Assembly: GCF_001010285.1 (NCBI RefSeq)
Contig: NZ_CP011104.1
Coordinates: 3,286,001-3,350,000, forward strand
Direction: 5' to 3'
Source: Photorhabdus thracensis
GTDB taxonomy: Bacteria > Pseudomonadota > Gammaproteobacteria > Enterobacterales > Enterobacteriaceae
Length of the DNA: 64,000 nucleotides
Part shown: positions 18,101-26,988 of the stretch, one piece after another
Numbering within the stretch: position 1 is the stretch's first letter
Layout: each line of letters begins with the position of its first letter
Translations under genes and position numbers: made by a program
The notes under the pieces: model-generated
Database searches by the model: none
What the model was told of the DNA's origin: nothing
The model's input: only the letters and a program-made list of their open reading frames with translations

Positions 18101-20323
18101 TTTTGCCGCAGGAACCGTTGCCGCATCCGCAGCCAACCCTGCCCTGATTGACTCCAAATAGGGGGAATGAGAAGCAATTCTATAATTGAGCCGACTACTA
18201 GCGATCCTCTGATGTTTTAAGCGTTCAGAAATAGCGGCTAATTCGCTTACAGGCCCAGACAACAAGCAACGATCGGGGCTATTACGTCCAGCTATCATCA
18301 CCGTCGGTTTAGCATCCGGGGCAGACAAATGAGGAAGTATCTGCTCCACCGTAGCAGCTACGATCAATAATCCCCCACCTTTATTCAGCACACGTTGCAG
18401 ATAATGGTAACGCTGGTGTAAAAGTGTCAGCGCCTGCGTCAGATCATAAATTCCCGCCAGATAACAAGCCGCCGTTTCACCGGAACTATGACCAAGTAAT
18501 GCCGCTGGCCTAAACCCCCATTTCTGCAACTGCGCTGCCATTGATACCTGGACTGCAAACTGCATTGGCGGCTCTATCAACTCATCGGCAGAGATCAATG
18601 CAGCATATAAGGAAGGGGCAGAAAACCCCGTCCAAATTGCTTCACAACGCTTAAACTGCTCAGTAAACTCAGGAAATTGCTGGAACCAGGCTACAGAATC
18701 TTTCCAAACTTCACTGCCAATGCCAGCAAATATCCAAGCCAAACGATCCACTTTTTTACTGTTACGCTGCGACGGTACATTCAGATTAGTTAATTGTTGT
18801 TGCAATTGTTTTCGGTTACTGAATGCAACCCCCTTACGCAACGGAAAGCAGTGACGAGTCGTCGCTAAGCTATAACACAGATCATCAAGGGCAATATCTG
18901 GCTTTTGTTGCAGTAAATCGGCAATGTTTTGTGCCTGCTGCTTCAGGGAAAATTCAGACTGGGCAGACAATGGCAACATGAAAGCCTGCTCTTCCCTCGC
19001 CTGAAGTTGTCCGGAAGGCGCTGTATTATTGCTCAATACTACATGGACATTCGTCCCGCCAAAACCAAAGGAATTCACCCCTGCAATAACCCTGCCTTCA
19101 GGCAACGGCGTTAACTGCCGGGGGACTTGTAAGCCTAATTCGGCAAAATGGATATAGGGATTAGGTGGATCTGCATGTAGATTGGCCGGCACTTGTCCCC
19201 GTTGTAAACACAATACTGCTTTAATCAATCCAGCAATACCCGCGGCGGCTTCCGTATGACCAATCACGGATTTACAGGCGCCGATCAGCAATGGGCGATC
19301 TGTCGGTTCTGGACGGCATACCCGCCCCAGAGCTTCTGCTTCTATCGGATCACCTACCGCCGTTCCAGTACCATGAGCCTCAATATAATCAATCTTTTCT
19401 GGAGAAATCCCCGCCTGAATACAAGCTGCACGGATCACCTGTTGCTGTGCTGTACTGCTCGGTTGAGTGATGGTAGAAGTCCGGCCATCCTGATTTGCCG
19501 CTGAACCGTGGATCACGGCTAATATAGGATCACCATCCTGTAAAGCCACGCTCAAGGGTTTCAACAAAACAGCGCCAATCCCTTCACTACGCACATAACC
19601 ATCAGCGTTAGCTGAAAAACTGTGGCAACGGTTGGTAAAAGATAAAAATCCGGTACGGCTTTCTACTACCGAAAAATCAGGCATCAGCATCAACTGGCTC
19701 CCACCCGCCAACGCCAGTTGTGATTCTCCACGACGCAAACTGTCGCAAGCCAGATGGACTGCCAACAAGGACGATGAACAGGCACTGTCGATGGTTAAGG
19801 ACGGACCCTGAAAATCAAACGCATGGGAGATACGGTTTGACAGCATGGTTCCCATTGCACCCGTTGAAGTATAACCCGTTGCCTGGCGTAAATCGGTAAA
19901 TTGCAAGTGCATATAATCATGAGTGAAAGCACCGATATACACACCAACCGCCTGACCTGCCAACGATTTTGGCGGTATCCTTGCACGTTCCAGTGTTTCC
20001 CATGTCACCTGCAACATCAAACGATGTTGTGGATCGATAAAAGGCGCTTCTGTATTACTGATATTAAACACTGCCGCATCAAAGCCGGCCACATCAGCGA
20101 TAAATCCTCCCTCGCGTGCTACCATTCGTCCTGGCAAATTACGATCTCGAGAACTATAAGCTTGAGTTGACCAACGCTCAGGTGGCACTGGGGTAATGGC
20201 ATCACTTGAACCGCACAACAGATGCCAAAATTCCTCTGGGGAGCTCACTTCCCCCGGAAAACGGCAACCCATGCCGATAATAGCAATCGGCATATTGTTA
20301 CTTTTCATCATATTGATATCCAT
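15185..20323 (-). CDS. Single-module type I polyketide synthase (KS-AT-DH-KR-ACP)
   Basis: 1712 aa. KS about 10-430 with C182 (DSACSSSLLAVH), EAHGTGTAVGDP and SVIGHTEAAAG. AT about 530-820 with GHSSGE near 611; the specificity position reads IASH rather than HAFH or YASH, so the extender unit is unclear. DH about 870-1150 with DHVVMGNAMFP (HxxxGxxxxP) and FHPAALDG. KR about 1365-1550 with TGAFGDMG, SSLGA and YAAANA. ACP about 1635-1705 with the phosphopantetheine serine in NGIDSLNG. No enoylreductase, thioesterase or loading domain is present. The arrangement resembles iterative 6-MSAS-like or PUFA-type single modules, but no clear homologue is recognised. A relic of another copy of its start lies at 22430-22531, right behind the pentapeptide gene. 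Phosphopantetheinyl transferase and release enzyme must come from elsewhere. Confidence 0.93.
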   Translation of the reverse strand: MDINMMKSNNMPIAIIGMGCRFPGEVSSPEEFWHLLCGSSDAITPVPPERWSTQAYSSRDRNLPGRMVAREGGFIADVAGFDAAVFNISNTEAPFIDPQHRLMLQVTWETLERARIPPKSLAGQAVGVYIGAFTHDYMHLQFTDLRQATGYTSTGAMGTMLSNRISHAFDFQGPSLTIDSACSSSLLAVHLACDSLRRGESQLALAGGSQLMLMPDFSVVESRTGFLSFTNRCHSFSANADGYVRSEGIGAVLLKPLSVALQDGDPILAVIHGSAANQDGRTSTITQPSSTAQQQVIRAACIQAGISPEKIDYIEAHGTGTAVGDPIEAEALGRVCRPEPTDRPLLIGACKSVIGHTEAAAGIAGLIKAVLCLQRGQVPANLHADPPNPYIHFAELGLQVPRQLTPLPEGRVIAGVNSFGFGGTNVHVVLSNNTAPSGQLQAREEQAFMLPLSAQSEFSLKQQAQNIADLLQQKPDIALDDLCYSLATTRHCFPLRKGVAFSNRKQLQQQLTNLNVPSQRNSKKVDRLAWIFAGIGSEVWKDSVAWFQQFPEFTEQFKRCEAIWTGFSAPSLYAALISADELIEPPMQFAVQVSMAAQLQKWGFRPAALLGHSSGETAACYLAGIYDLTQALTLLHQRYHYLQRVLNKGGGLLIVAATVEQILPHLSAPDAKPTVMIAGRNSPDRCLLSGPVSELAAISERLKHQRIASSRLNYRIASHSPYLESIRAGLAADAATVPAAKPLLPVFSSVTGELINDKLSPEHWADNVVSPFRFDDAVENMLKAGFHHFLEISPQSLLSGGLQDWSKPYRGQVFACRSGQSWPQLLGQLFEAGVEPDWRALMPTARPIDLPTYPWHQQSYWHEPEISRRRRLRTLSGVLLGEAQPGNESWLAELAVEQVPWLLDHVVMGNAMFPAAGYIEVMLAAARLCFPDVGLALDNVVLQSALLLESGMEFRLKTQLDRQRMEVQVYITRHLDKGAQYQLAASAQVNIVVPGGTACTPPQLIANDRYPDMQNQAVLYQAFQHLHFSYSGVFRPLCHALIGEGETICEIELPSAPEGMGFHPAALDGIFQSLLVIQSADIKAPISAGDFRIPVSIQHLRINGKLSGRVRAHARITKQTQQQWLGDIDVYTDSGRLICQVSGFCVQLVSNKKSSLQPRLHNLVAGQPLWRKVPSQPSTEPLAQWAILGGETALAEELAGELQRRGGYASLHSDLPDSYQKTQALVNTLPAETERILILWSLQAPRMAYHSLIHLCTALAERSVKPRLWIITQCAHQITEQDLPDPFAAALWGMMRVIGQQEAPALWGGLLDIDSTTAPIRWWDVLLTDDGEDQLALRHHQRYVLRLVPLPEIPVLPPVRFRPDGCYLLTGAFGDMGRQLIPWMVQHGARHLLLVGRRYTLETNERMLLETLHQQGVEADYLPIDLGDMEMTKICLGQYRQQTSQPMRGVIHCAAHVEDQGYRELSTQAFDRVFAAKASAAWTLHQVLTDAPLEHFVMFSSLGALLALPGMASYAAANAMLDSLAYLRRQQGLPALSLNWGPWKAGIALRDSRTLLVLENSGLQPFSPEEGLATLDRLFARIEPQLVPFLTDWSSLLSGPMRHLALLRDIQQESLVQVLPADTELEVNNPDDVVSLLQAFCGEVIGVQAEVFHPDLPLADNGIDSLNGLMVVQKINKQLRLDIPLELLLSDKPLSELASLITYRLQIKSMAG

Positions 20324-20374
20324 AGTGATATTTTTTACTCCGATGGATGATTTACCAGATTATTGTGTTTACCT

Positions 20375-20495
20375 ATCAACACCAAGTTGTCGGATGGGGA
20401 ATCCACTTCGGCGAATGAAGTGGTAATCCCGGTGTCATCAATGATTGATAACTGATACCCGTATTGAGTCATTAATAATGTAAGCCACTTGAACA
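20375..20495 (-). pseudogene. Relic of a pentapeptide gene 3' end
   Basis: On the minus strand this stretch aligns with the last ~35 codons of the intact gene ending at 22584: cagttatcaatcattgatga here, cagctatcagtcattgatga there. The shared untranslated part (cacaataatctggtaaa, then tatcactatggatatc at the start of the polyketide synthase) continues the match. The stop has mutated. It shows that a pentapeptide gene once stood directly before this polyketide synthase. Confidence 0.8.
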
Positions 20496-20531
20496 TAAGC
20501 AAAACGAAGGTCTGAACCCATTTCGCCTCAT

Positions 20532-21878
20532 TTAGTCGTTCAGACCAGTCTGATTGCTACACCACCAGGAATTAGATTTCCGTTCATGACCATTGATATA
20601 TATCTTGCCACAGATGCCGTCATCACCAAGTTCTCCGTTAACACCATCTACACCATAGTTTCCTTGTCGACCATTTTTACCATTGCGTCCTTGCTTATCT
20701 ACACAATCTGCTAGTAGTCCACCAGGCTTTCCAGGAAACCCGCCCATTCTGCCAAACCCGCCTTTCCCGCCTTCCCCACCAAGACCACCAAATGACGCAA
20801 CATCAAGTATTGGATTACCATCAGAGAAACTAATATATATGTTACCACTGTCCCCACCTTTACCCCCATTACCTCCATTACCTCCATTTCCTCCTTGCCC
20901 ACCACTTCCTCCACACCCAGGAATACACCACTGATAATCCCCGGATGTTCTCACTGTCCCCCCATTACCTCCATGACCTCCACGGCCTCCCGCACCACCA
21001 CGTCCACCGTTACCACCGTTACCACCTATTGCTGCTACCCGTACTAACCCAATAAGAGATTGAGCATTCATAGTCAGGTCATTTACATTTCCACCCGGTG
21101 AGCCATCCCCTCCTGATGCTCCGAGAGAACCACTGGTTCCATCAGTACCTGGTGTGCCGTCAAAGTAGCAGCCGTTTTTATGACCTACTCCCTCACTACC
21201 ATCACTGCCATCAGCCCCATTATTTCCTGATGCTCCCTCAAGACCATCGACACCTTTATTGCCTTTATTGATAATGCTCTCCTTTCCATCGCTTCCATTC
21301 CCTATAACACTGTTTGCATTGATACTACTATTAGTGTGGCAAATAATCTGACCTCCCGGTTCAATGATTATCTGGTCATACACCAAGGCAACCGGCTCAC
21401 CATAACCATCTTTATCTTCAACAATCAATGGATTATCTGCGGTAACAGTAATACTTTCGCCACTGTATAGTGCAACCTTCATCGGGAAGCGTTTAGCATT
21501 AAGAATTTCTTCATAATCTTTAACCAAAGCAGAATCACCATAGATATAGGCCCTAAAAGCTTTGCACAAATCAATATGATTACCCGTGACATTTGCCAGT
21601 CGTGCAGCAGAAAACGGTTCCGGTAACGGATGGTGGGGTTCCATTTTGCCAGGGCCATACTCACTGTCAGGCACACCGCCGAGCTTCTTCAGCTCTTGTA
21701 TAGTTTGTACCGTAAAAAATGCAGGGGGCACAGTCGCTGTTTTCGGATCATTAGAAAAGATTACCTTGCCGTCAAAATCCAAGGTTTTCAGTTGCTTTGG
21801 CTGCCGTTCTATGCCAACCAGATGATGATACTGATGTAATATTGCTAAAGTTTCTGCAACAGTTCTTATTTTATCCAC
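20532..21878 (-). CDS. Glycine-rich GGX-repeat protein C
   Basis: 448 aa from the GTG at 21878, preceded by aggagaattccc; an ATG at 21908 would add residues that are in fact the relic of the upstream large gene. The N-terminal ~200 residues are nearly identical to protein D (DKIRTVAETLAILHQYHHL) and clearly related to protein A. The repeat part is GGxGGx with collagen-like stretches and ends in a C-terminal tail, GKIYINGHERKSNSWWCSN, longer than in A and D. Cysteines occur at similar places (NGCYFDG, QWCIPGCGG). No export signal is seen. Function unknown. It heads the second cassette copy, followed by a pentapeptide relic and the polyketide synthase. Confidence 0.85.
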   Translation of the reverse strand: MDKIRTVAETLAILHQYHHLVGIERQPKQLKTLDFDGKVIFSNDPKTATVPPAFFTVQTIQELKKLGGVPDSEYGPGKMEPHHPLPEPFSAARLANVTGNHIDLCKAFRAYIYGDSALVKDYEEILNAKRFPMKVALYSGESITVTADNPLIVEDKDGYGEPVALVYDQIIIEPGGQIICHTNSSINANSVIGNGSDGKESIINKGNKGVDGLEGASGNNGADGSDGSEGVGHKNGCYFDGTPGTDGTSGSLGASGGDGSPGGNVNDLTMNAQSLIGLVRVAAIGGNGGNGGRGGAGGRGGHGGNGGTVRTSGDYQWCIPGCGGSGGQGGNGGNGGNGGKGGDSGNIYISFSDGNPILDVASFGGLGGEGGKGGFGRMGGFPGKPGGLLADCVDKQGRNGKNGRQGNYGVDGVNGELGDDGICGKIYINGHERKSNSWWCSNQTGLND

Positions 21879-21892
21879 GGGAATTCTCCTGA

Positions 21893-22097
21893 GTCTAAGT
21901 TTATACATTTAAGATAACTTCATATATCAGTTGTCCATTTGGTCAAGTTCCAAAGTATCTACTGCTATCACTGCGATTGTGACACTAAATAACTCATAGC
22001 TAGAATCTTGCCCTTGGCTAATAACCAAATTAGCCATAGCGGAAGCATCGATTTTTTCTGGCAAAGAATTCTGATACTTCAACAGCAGGTATCCCAG
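21893..22097 (-). pseudogene. Frameshifted relic of the 1482-aa gene C-terminus
   Basis: Reading the minus strand with frame changes gives SGIPAVEVSE, FPEKIDASAMANLVIS, VTIAVIAVDTLELDQ and LIYEVILNV. These match, in order, [40 protein letters not shown] and [11 protein letters not shown] at the end of the protein encoded at 26981-31429. About 4.2 kb of the gene is missing upstream. Confidence 0.85.
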
Positions 22098-22104
22098 AAA
22101 AATA

Positions 22105-22420
22105 ATTCCTATGAGAATTAATTAGGTAATTATTTATTCACCTTACAGAAAGCGATTGGATACAACAATTAAATTACATAATTTGAAATATTAATGTAAC
22201 TTACCACTTTTTTCATTAATTAAAGAGAATATCTCTGTGATACATCACTACCTTTTAATATGTGATAATTGGAAGCTTCAATTTTATATTTATCTCATTA
22301 GGTATTATTAGGAAATACAAATAAAAATAGTAAGTATGATTTTATTCTTCAAAAATAACGACAAGACAGAAACCTATAGATATTATTGAATAATGAAATT
22401 ATGAATGTGATTTAAATTAA
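22105..22420 (-). repeat. Duplicated cassette promoter region, copy 2
   Basis: This AT-rich DNA aligns with 31515-31870 upstream of the 1482-aa gene. Shared landmarks, in the same order, include atgagaattaat, cttta/cagaaagtgattggata-like stretches, ttttttccattaa-like, and tctgtgatacat / ttgtgtgacacat. It is the only stretch of over 300 bp without a gene in this part and probably drives the second unit. Confidence 0.7.
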
Positions 22421-22429
22421 TGCGGTTAA

Positions 22430-22531
22430 TTCCCCCCTCTCGCGCCACCATTCGCCCTGGCAGATTGCGATCTCGATAACGATAAGCCTGAGTTGACCAG
22501 CGTTCAGGTGGCACTGGAGTATGATATCCAT
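22430..22531 (-). pseudogene. Relic of a polyketide synthase 5' end
   Basis: The minus strand reads ATG GAT ATC at 22531 and then, after a deletion, codons for a stretch matching PPERWSTQAY..RDRNLPGRMVAREGG of the intact synthase (residues 48-73). Only about 100 bp survive. It lies 52 bp after the pentapeptide stop, the spacing expected for an operon pair. Confidence 0.8.
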
Positions 22532-22583
22532 AGTGATATTCTTTACTCCAGTTAGCCGTTTACCAGATTATTGTGCTTACTCA

Positions 22584-25055
22584 TTAACACCATTCGGTCG
22601 GGCTGGGAATGCATTTCGGCGGATGAGGCGGCAATCCTGGCGTCATCAATGACTGATAGCTGATACCACTATTCAGTAACTGATAACGCAAACCACTTGG
22701 ACAAGTGGTGGCATCATTCATCGCCTGAGTGATATCGATCGTTACCCCAAAAGCGATATTGACCGGCTGTAATGTATTATCAGCCGCAGTACGGATAACA
22801 CGTAATGGCGATCCACCGCAGATTTGCAGGTGGTTATTGCCGATTTCGCTTACCCGAATCACAATAAAGTTACAGTACCCCCGATAACTCAAATCGGTAT
22901 CCGGCGGCTGATTGGATATGACCCAATACTGATCATTTTGTTTATCAATGATTTTGGCGCCAGACAGCAGATTATAGCCATTATCGGTAAATACTTGACG
23001 CAATTCCTTTGAGATCACGCCACTATCTAATGAGCTCGCCAGCTTAAGAGCGGCACTGAATAAGGGAACACCTGTCAACTTCTTGCCTGCTTCCTCAAAT
23101 GATAAAGCCACCGCGCCATTAGTCAGATTAGCGCCGGTCAATTTGGCTTCAGTAAAGATAGTGCCTTGAATTGAGGCAAAGGCTAGAGATGCCGGTTTAA
23201 GACCTTGGGTTGGTTCCAACATCGCCTTGCTAAAGTTAGTTCCCACCAGATTGGCATAGGATAAATTCGCCCCATATAACCGCGCCTGAGTGAAATTCAT
23301 GGTAGCTAAGTTCGCATTCGACAAGTTGACCTGTTCCAGATTGGCGTTGTCGGCTTTGGCGTTACTGCCGTACCAATGAGCGCCGGACATATCAACCGCA
23401 TAGAGATTAGCGCCAGTCAGGATAGCATTGGGCATAAACGTGTTGGCAAGAATTGCCACATCGCCACCATTGTCTTGAGTAACGTCTAATTGCCCATTCT
23501 GATAGTGAATAAATAACGGTTTACCATCATGTTCAACTAACCAGTTCTGGCCTGGCTGACGAACCAACACCTCTGCCTGGCCGTTAATCAGCACGTTACC
23601 CTGATACAACAGATTGCGTAATTGTTCGGGCAGTTGCTGATTATCCAGCGACTGAGCATCGGCGTCATCCAAACATGCCACTGTGGATAAAGCACCAAAC
23701 TGAGCGCCGGTCAAATTAACATTCTCCAGGCTAGCATTGGACAAATTCGCCCCTACTAAGGAGACATTACCCAAGATAGTGGCACCGGCCAGATTAGCGC
23801 CTACCAGAACGGCGCTATTGAGTGACGTATTATCCAGATTCACCTTCTTCATCGACGCCATCAGGAATATGACTTGATCCAACTTCTGCCCGCTCAGATT
23901 AACGCCATCCATCTGTGCCTGAGTAAAATCGGTTTTAGCAGTAATAGTAGCATCAACCAAATCCATCCCTGTCAGTACCGTAGCCAATAAGGTACTGTCG
24001 CTGAGGTTTAGTTGGCTATAACCCGTGGTTAACGATAGACGGGCATTGGTCAGATTAGCGCCACTGAAATTAACATTATTGATATTCGCCCCGGTAAAAT
24101 CAGTACCGGCTAATGTGGCCTGACTAAAATTAGTCGCTTGCAAGGTGGTATTTTGCAAATTCACCAATGTCATGATTGCCTTGGTAAAGTTGCAGGAAGC
24201 CAGACTGGCGTCGCTTAGATCAACATTAACCAGATTCGCCTGAGATAAATCGGCATTTTCCATTATCACTGAAGATAATAACGCTCCAGAGAAATCCGCA
24301 CCGGGTGCTTTTAGACGATTAAATATAGGCTGACCACCGCTGTTCTCACAGCCACGAAAAATGGCATTGGGTAGTTCAGCGTCAGGCATATTGGTATCAC
24401 CACCCACGATACACTTTTCAAAAAGCGTATTTTTACCATGAATATTCGTTAGATCAGTTTTGCTTAAATCACAACCACTAAAATTGCAACCATCAGCTTT
24501 GACATTAGTTAAATCAGTGTCAAGCAATGTCGAACCACGCAGGTCAGCATTGGACAAATCGACGGCCATCATCACCATATTATTCAAATTTTCTTCGGCG
24601 AGATAAGCCAAGCGCAGATCTGAGCCCATCGCTCCCCAATCTTTTAGAAATTCCAAATCTTTTGTCACTATAGTACGAGTAAATTGGGCTGTCTGGGGCG
24701 GATTGTCACTGACCGCTTGCCAGACCAACCCAGATTGTTGCGCCACCAAATAGTTGTTGCCACTGCTACTGATACGGCACAGGCGAAATCCAGATCCCAT
24801 CTTTTCCAACCGGATCTCGGCAACCGCGCCATTGCGCGATTGATTAGCTTGAGGAGTATTACCGCTCGCGGCCAAGTATTGACCATTGCCCGCCTGTAAC
24901 CAAAAACTACTAATGCCATAAGCATTAATCATTTGATTTATCGCCCCTGATTGCTTGGCTGAAAGGCTGAGCGTACCATCCGTCTGAACAGTAATCAGTT
25001 GGCCGGAAGTCGCTGCAAATTGCCATTTACCGGCAAAAGATCTGGATTCACTCAT
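22584..25055 (-). CDS. Pentapeptide-repeat protein, 823 aa
   Basis: Residues 1-130 form a non-repetitive domain (SFAGKWQFAATSGQLITVQTD...) that looks like beta-trefoil or fascin-like sequence, unconfirmed. From about 150 to 470 and again 550-660 runs of A(D/N)LxX pentapeptides such as ANLVNVDLSDASL predict a long right-handed quadrilateral beta-helix. Two interruptions at about 475-540 and 675-730 hold a degenerate ~50-residue motif (LxxxFxxxGxxL...W.V) also found twice in the 1482-aa protein. The C-terminus ends in cysteine (PTEWC). Its start follows agaggataatgac, 4 bp after the stop of protein B. No signal peptide is evident. Some pentapeptide proteins mimic DNA and protect gyrase, but most are of unknown role; length and domains here differ from those. 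Confidence 0.88.
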   Translation of the reverse strand: MSESRSFAGKWQFAATSGQLITVQTDGTLSLSAKQSGAINQMINAYGISSFWLQAGNGQYLAASGNTPQANQSRNGAVAEIRLEKMGSGFRLCRISSSGNNYLVAQQSGLVWQAVSDNPPQTAQFTRTIVTKDLEFLKDWGAMGSDLRLAYLAEENLNNMVMMAVDLSNADLRGSTLLDTDLTNVKADGCNFSGCDLSKTDLTNIHGKNTLFEKCIVGGDTNMPDAELPNAIFRGCENSGGQPIFNRLKAPGADFSGALLSSVIMENADLSQANLVNVDLSDASLASCNFTKAIMTLVNLQNTTLQATNFSQATLAGTDFTGANINNVNFSGANLTNARLSLTTGYSQLNLSDSTLLATVLTGMDLVDATITAKTDFTQAQMDGVNLSGQKLDQVIFLMASMKKVNLDNTSLNSAVLVGANLAGATILGNVSLVGANLSNASLENVNLTGAQFGALSTVACLDDADAQSLDNQQLPEQLRNLLYQGNVLINGQAEVLVRQPGQNWLVEHDGKPLFIHYQNGQLDVTQDNGGDVAILANTFMPNAILTGANLYAVDMSGAHWYGSNAKADNANLEQVNLSNANLATMNFTQARLYGANLSYANLVGTNFSKAMLEPTQGLKPASLAFASIQGTIFTEAKLTGANLTNGAVALSFEEAGKKLTGVPLFSAALKLASSLDSGVISKELRQVFTDNGYNLLSGAKIIDKQNDQYWVISNQPPDTDLSYRGYCNFIVIRVSEIGNNHLQICGGSPLRVIRTAADNTLQPVNIAFGVTIDITQAMNDATTCPSGLRYQLLNSGISYQSLMTPGLPPHPPKCIPSPTEWC

Positions 25056-25059
25056 GTCA

Positions 25060-25713
25060 TTATCCTCTTGATTGAATTACAGAAACCTTTCCGGCTCTCC
25101 CGGCCTGACCACCACTGGCGCTAATACCGCCAATGCCATATCCCCCATCGAGTGCATGTGAACCATCACCATTTACACCCCCGCGCCCAGCAATCCCCCC
25201 AGCGCCACCCGGCTGTCCGACGCCGCCATCCCCGCCATCAGAAGTGGCAGCTACCGGTTTCGGTAAGCTAGTCTGGACATATCTGACCCAAACATTACCG
25301 CCATCGCTGCCATCGCCGCCATTGCCTCCATTTCCACCATTGCCGCCGTTACCGCCGGTACCACCCGACATCCCTGACGATGATGAACTACCACGGCCAC
25401 CATTACCGCCATCACCACCATTGCCGCCATAACCCGCCGTACCACCATTACCGCCACTACCGCCACTATTGCTAATACGCACCACACTCTGTACGTCAAA
25501 ACGATTACAACGCAGGGCAAACCACCAGCTAGAACCTGATTGACCATCCAAGCCATTCTGACCGGATTGACCATCGCCACCAGGGCCGCCGGCAGTGGGT
25601 GGCTTGCGGCGAGAACCATTCTGGCCATCAACTCCCCGTTGACCATCAGCGCCATTGGCTCCATCGGCACCATTCACGCCATTAGTACCCAAAATTTGAA
25701 TATCTGCGTCCAT
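25060..25713 (-). CDS. Glycine-rich GGX-repeat protein B (lacks the N-terminal domain)
   Basis: 217 aa, almost all repeat. It begins MDADIQILGTNGVNGADG, a collagen-like GxY start, then after one non-repeat island (SSWWFALRCNRFDVQSVVRIS) runs GGxGGx triplets and closes with GKVSVIQSRG. The conserved 200-residue domain of A, C and D is absent. A strong aaggagg precedes the ATG. It lies between protein A and the pentapeptide gene with gaps of 15 and 4 bp, so co-translation is likely. Function unknown; no export signal seen. Confidence 0.85.
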   Translation of the reverse strand: MDADIQILGTNGVNGADGANGADGQRGVDGQNGSRRKPPTAGGPGGDGQSGQNGLDGQSGSSWWFALRCNRFDVQSVVRISNSGGSGGNGGTAGYGGNGGDGGNGGRGSSSSSGMSGGTGGNGGNGGNGGNGGDGSDGGNVWVRYVQTSLPKPVAATSDGGDGGVGQPGGAGGIAGRGGVNGDGSHALDGGYGIGGISASGGQAGRAGKVSVIQSRG

Positions 25714-25728
25714 AACTCCTCCTTGCCG

Positions 25729-26988
25729 TTATTGTTTTTTGCCGTTGACATAAACTGAGCCTACGGTACCTGCTTTTCCGGCAGTTCCTGTGCTCCCCGA
25801 TGTACCATTTTTACCTGAGCTACCATTGGAATAACCACTACCGCCGCCGCCGCCGACACCACCAGAACCACCATTGCCACCATTACCACCATTGCCGGCA
25901 ATTGCCCTGGCCTTAAAGGATGCGCTCCCCCCTTCGTCGTAAGTAAAATAGATGTTACCGCCGTTACCCGCGTTACCACCATTACCGCTGGCGCCGCCAT
26001 TGCCGCCATTGCCGCCATTGCCGCCGTTTCCAGCCCTACATTCGCTGGTAGAGCCACCGCCATTGCCACCATTCCCGCCATTGCCACCATTCCCGCCACT
26101 ACCGCCATTCCCACCATTACCGCCTTGTGTCAGCATATTCACAAAGCCTGTAATGGTACCGATTTTAAAATTGACATCCTCTGCATCCCCTCCTTTCTCG
26201 CCGTCACTTCCTCTGGCGCCATCAGTACCACCGCCACCCGCAGTACCTGACGTAGCCTGCGTTGCACAGGAGTTTTTATTATCTTTACCAGGGTTACCAT
26301 TACTGCCGTCTTTTCCATTGGAGCCATTGTTTCCGTTCCCGCCATTGCCTCCGTTCCCCCCAATATTTTCAATGTTCGGGCCATCATTATCCGTACCTAA
26401 GGTACTAACGATGATCACTTCGTTCGCCTGAACCGTGCCATTGGTGAGATAAATCACTTTACCGCCAGGTTGAATCGTTATCTTATTAAAACTCAAGTTA
26501 ACAGGTTCTCCGTGACTCTCTTTACTTCCAACAATCAATGGATTACTGGCAGTGACAACGATATCTTCACCACTGTATAACGCGACTTTCATCGGGAAAC
26601 GTTTAGCGTTCAGAATATCTTCATAATCTTTGACCAAAGGAGAATAACCATAGATATAAGCGCGGAAAGCTTTACATATATCAGCATGATTACCGGTGAC
26701 ATTCGCCAACCGTTCAGCAGAATAGGGTTCAGGTAACGGATGGTGTGGTTCCATTCCGCCTAGTCCATACTCACTATCAGGTACTCCCCCAAGCTCCTTC
26801 ATCTCTTGTATGGTTTGTACGATAAAAAACGCGGGTGGCACAGTGGCTATTTTCGGATCGTTAGAAAATATCACCGGCCCGTCAAAGTCCGAAGTGTTCA
26901 ATTGCTTTGGCTGCCGCTCGGTACCGGTCAAATGATAATGTTCACGCAATTCAGCCAAAGTTTCGTTAACCGTTTTCATTTTATTCAT
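25729..26988 (-). CDS. Glycine-rich GGX-repeat protein A
   Basis: 419 aa, ATG start after aggagaattccc, overlapping the end of the 1482-aa gene by 8 bp. The N-terminal ~195 residues ([20 protein letters not shown]) are related to C and D but more diverged. Conserved features include [27 protein letters not shown] and [14 protein letters not shown]. The rest is very regular GGNGGNGG, with cysteines in NSCATQ and SECRAG, and ends [10 protein letters not shown]. That end and the start are both found fused in the 46-codon remnant at 32106-32246. Function unknown. Confidence 0.87.
   Translation of the reverse strand: MNKMKTVNETLAELREHYHLTGTERQPKQLNTSDFDGPVIFSNDPKIATVPPAFFIVQTIQEMKELGGVPDSEYGLGGMEPHHPLPEPYSAERLANVTGNHADICKAFRAYIYGYSPLVKDYEDILNAKRFPMKVALYSGEDIVVTASNPLIVGSKESHGEPVNLSFNKITIQPGGKVIYLTNGTVQANEVIIVSTLGTDNDGPNIENIGGNGGNGGNGNNGSNGKDGSNGNPGKDNKNSCATQATSGTAGGGGTDGARGSDGEKGGDAEDVNFKIGTITGFVNMLTQGGNGGNGGSGGNGGNGGNGGNGGGSTSECRAGNGGNGGNGGNGGASGNGGNAGNGGNIYFTYDEGGSASFKARAIAGNGGNGGNGGSGGVGGGGGSGYSNGSSGKNGTSGSTGTAGKAGTVGSVYVNGKKQ

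Noticed and set aside
25952..26431. 159-codon plus-strand frame rich in proline
   Set aside because: It is the antisense of GGX repeats in protein A; proline codons simply mirror glycine codons. The same applies to 25133-25432 and 20683-20934.
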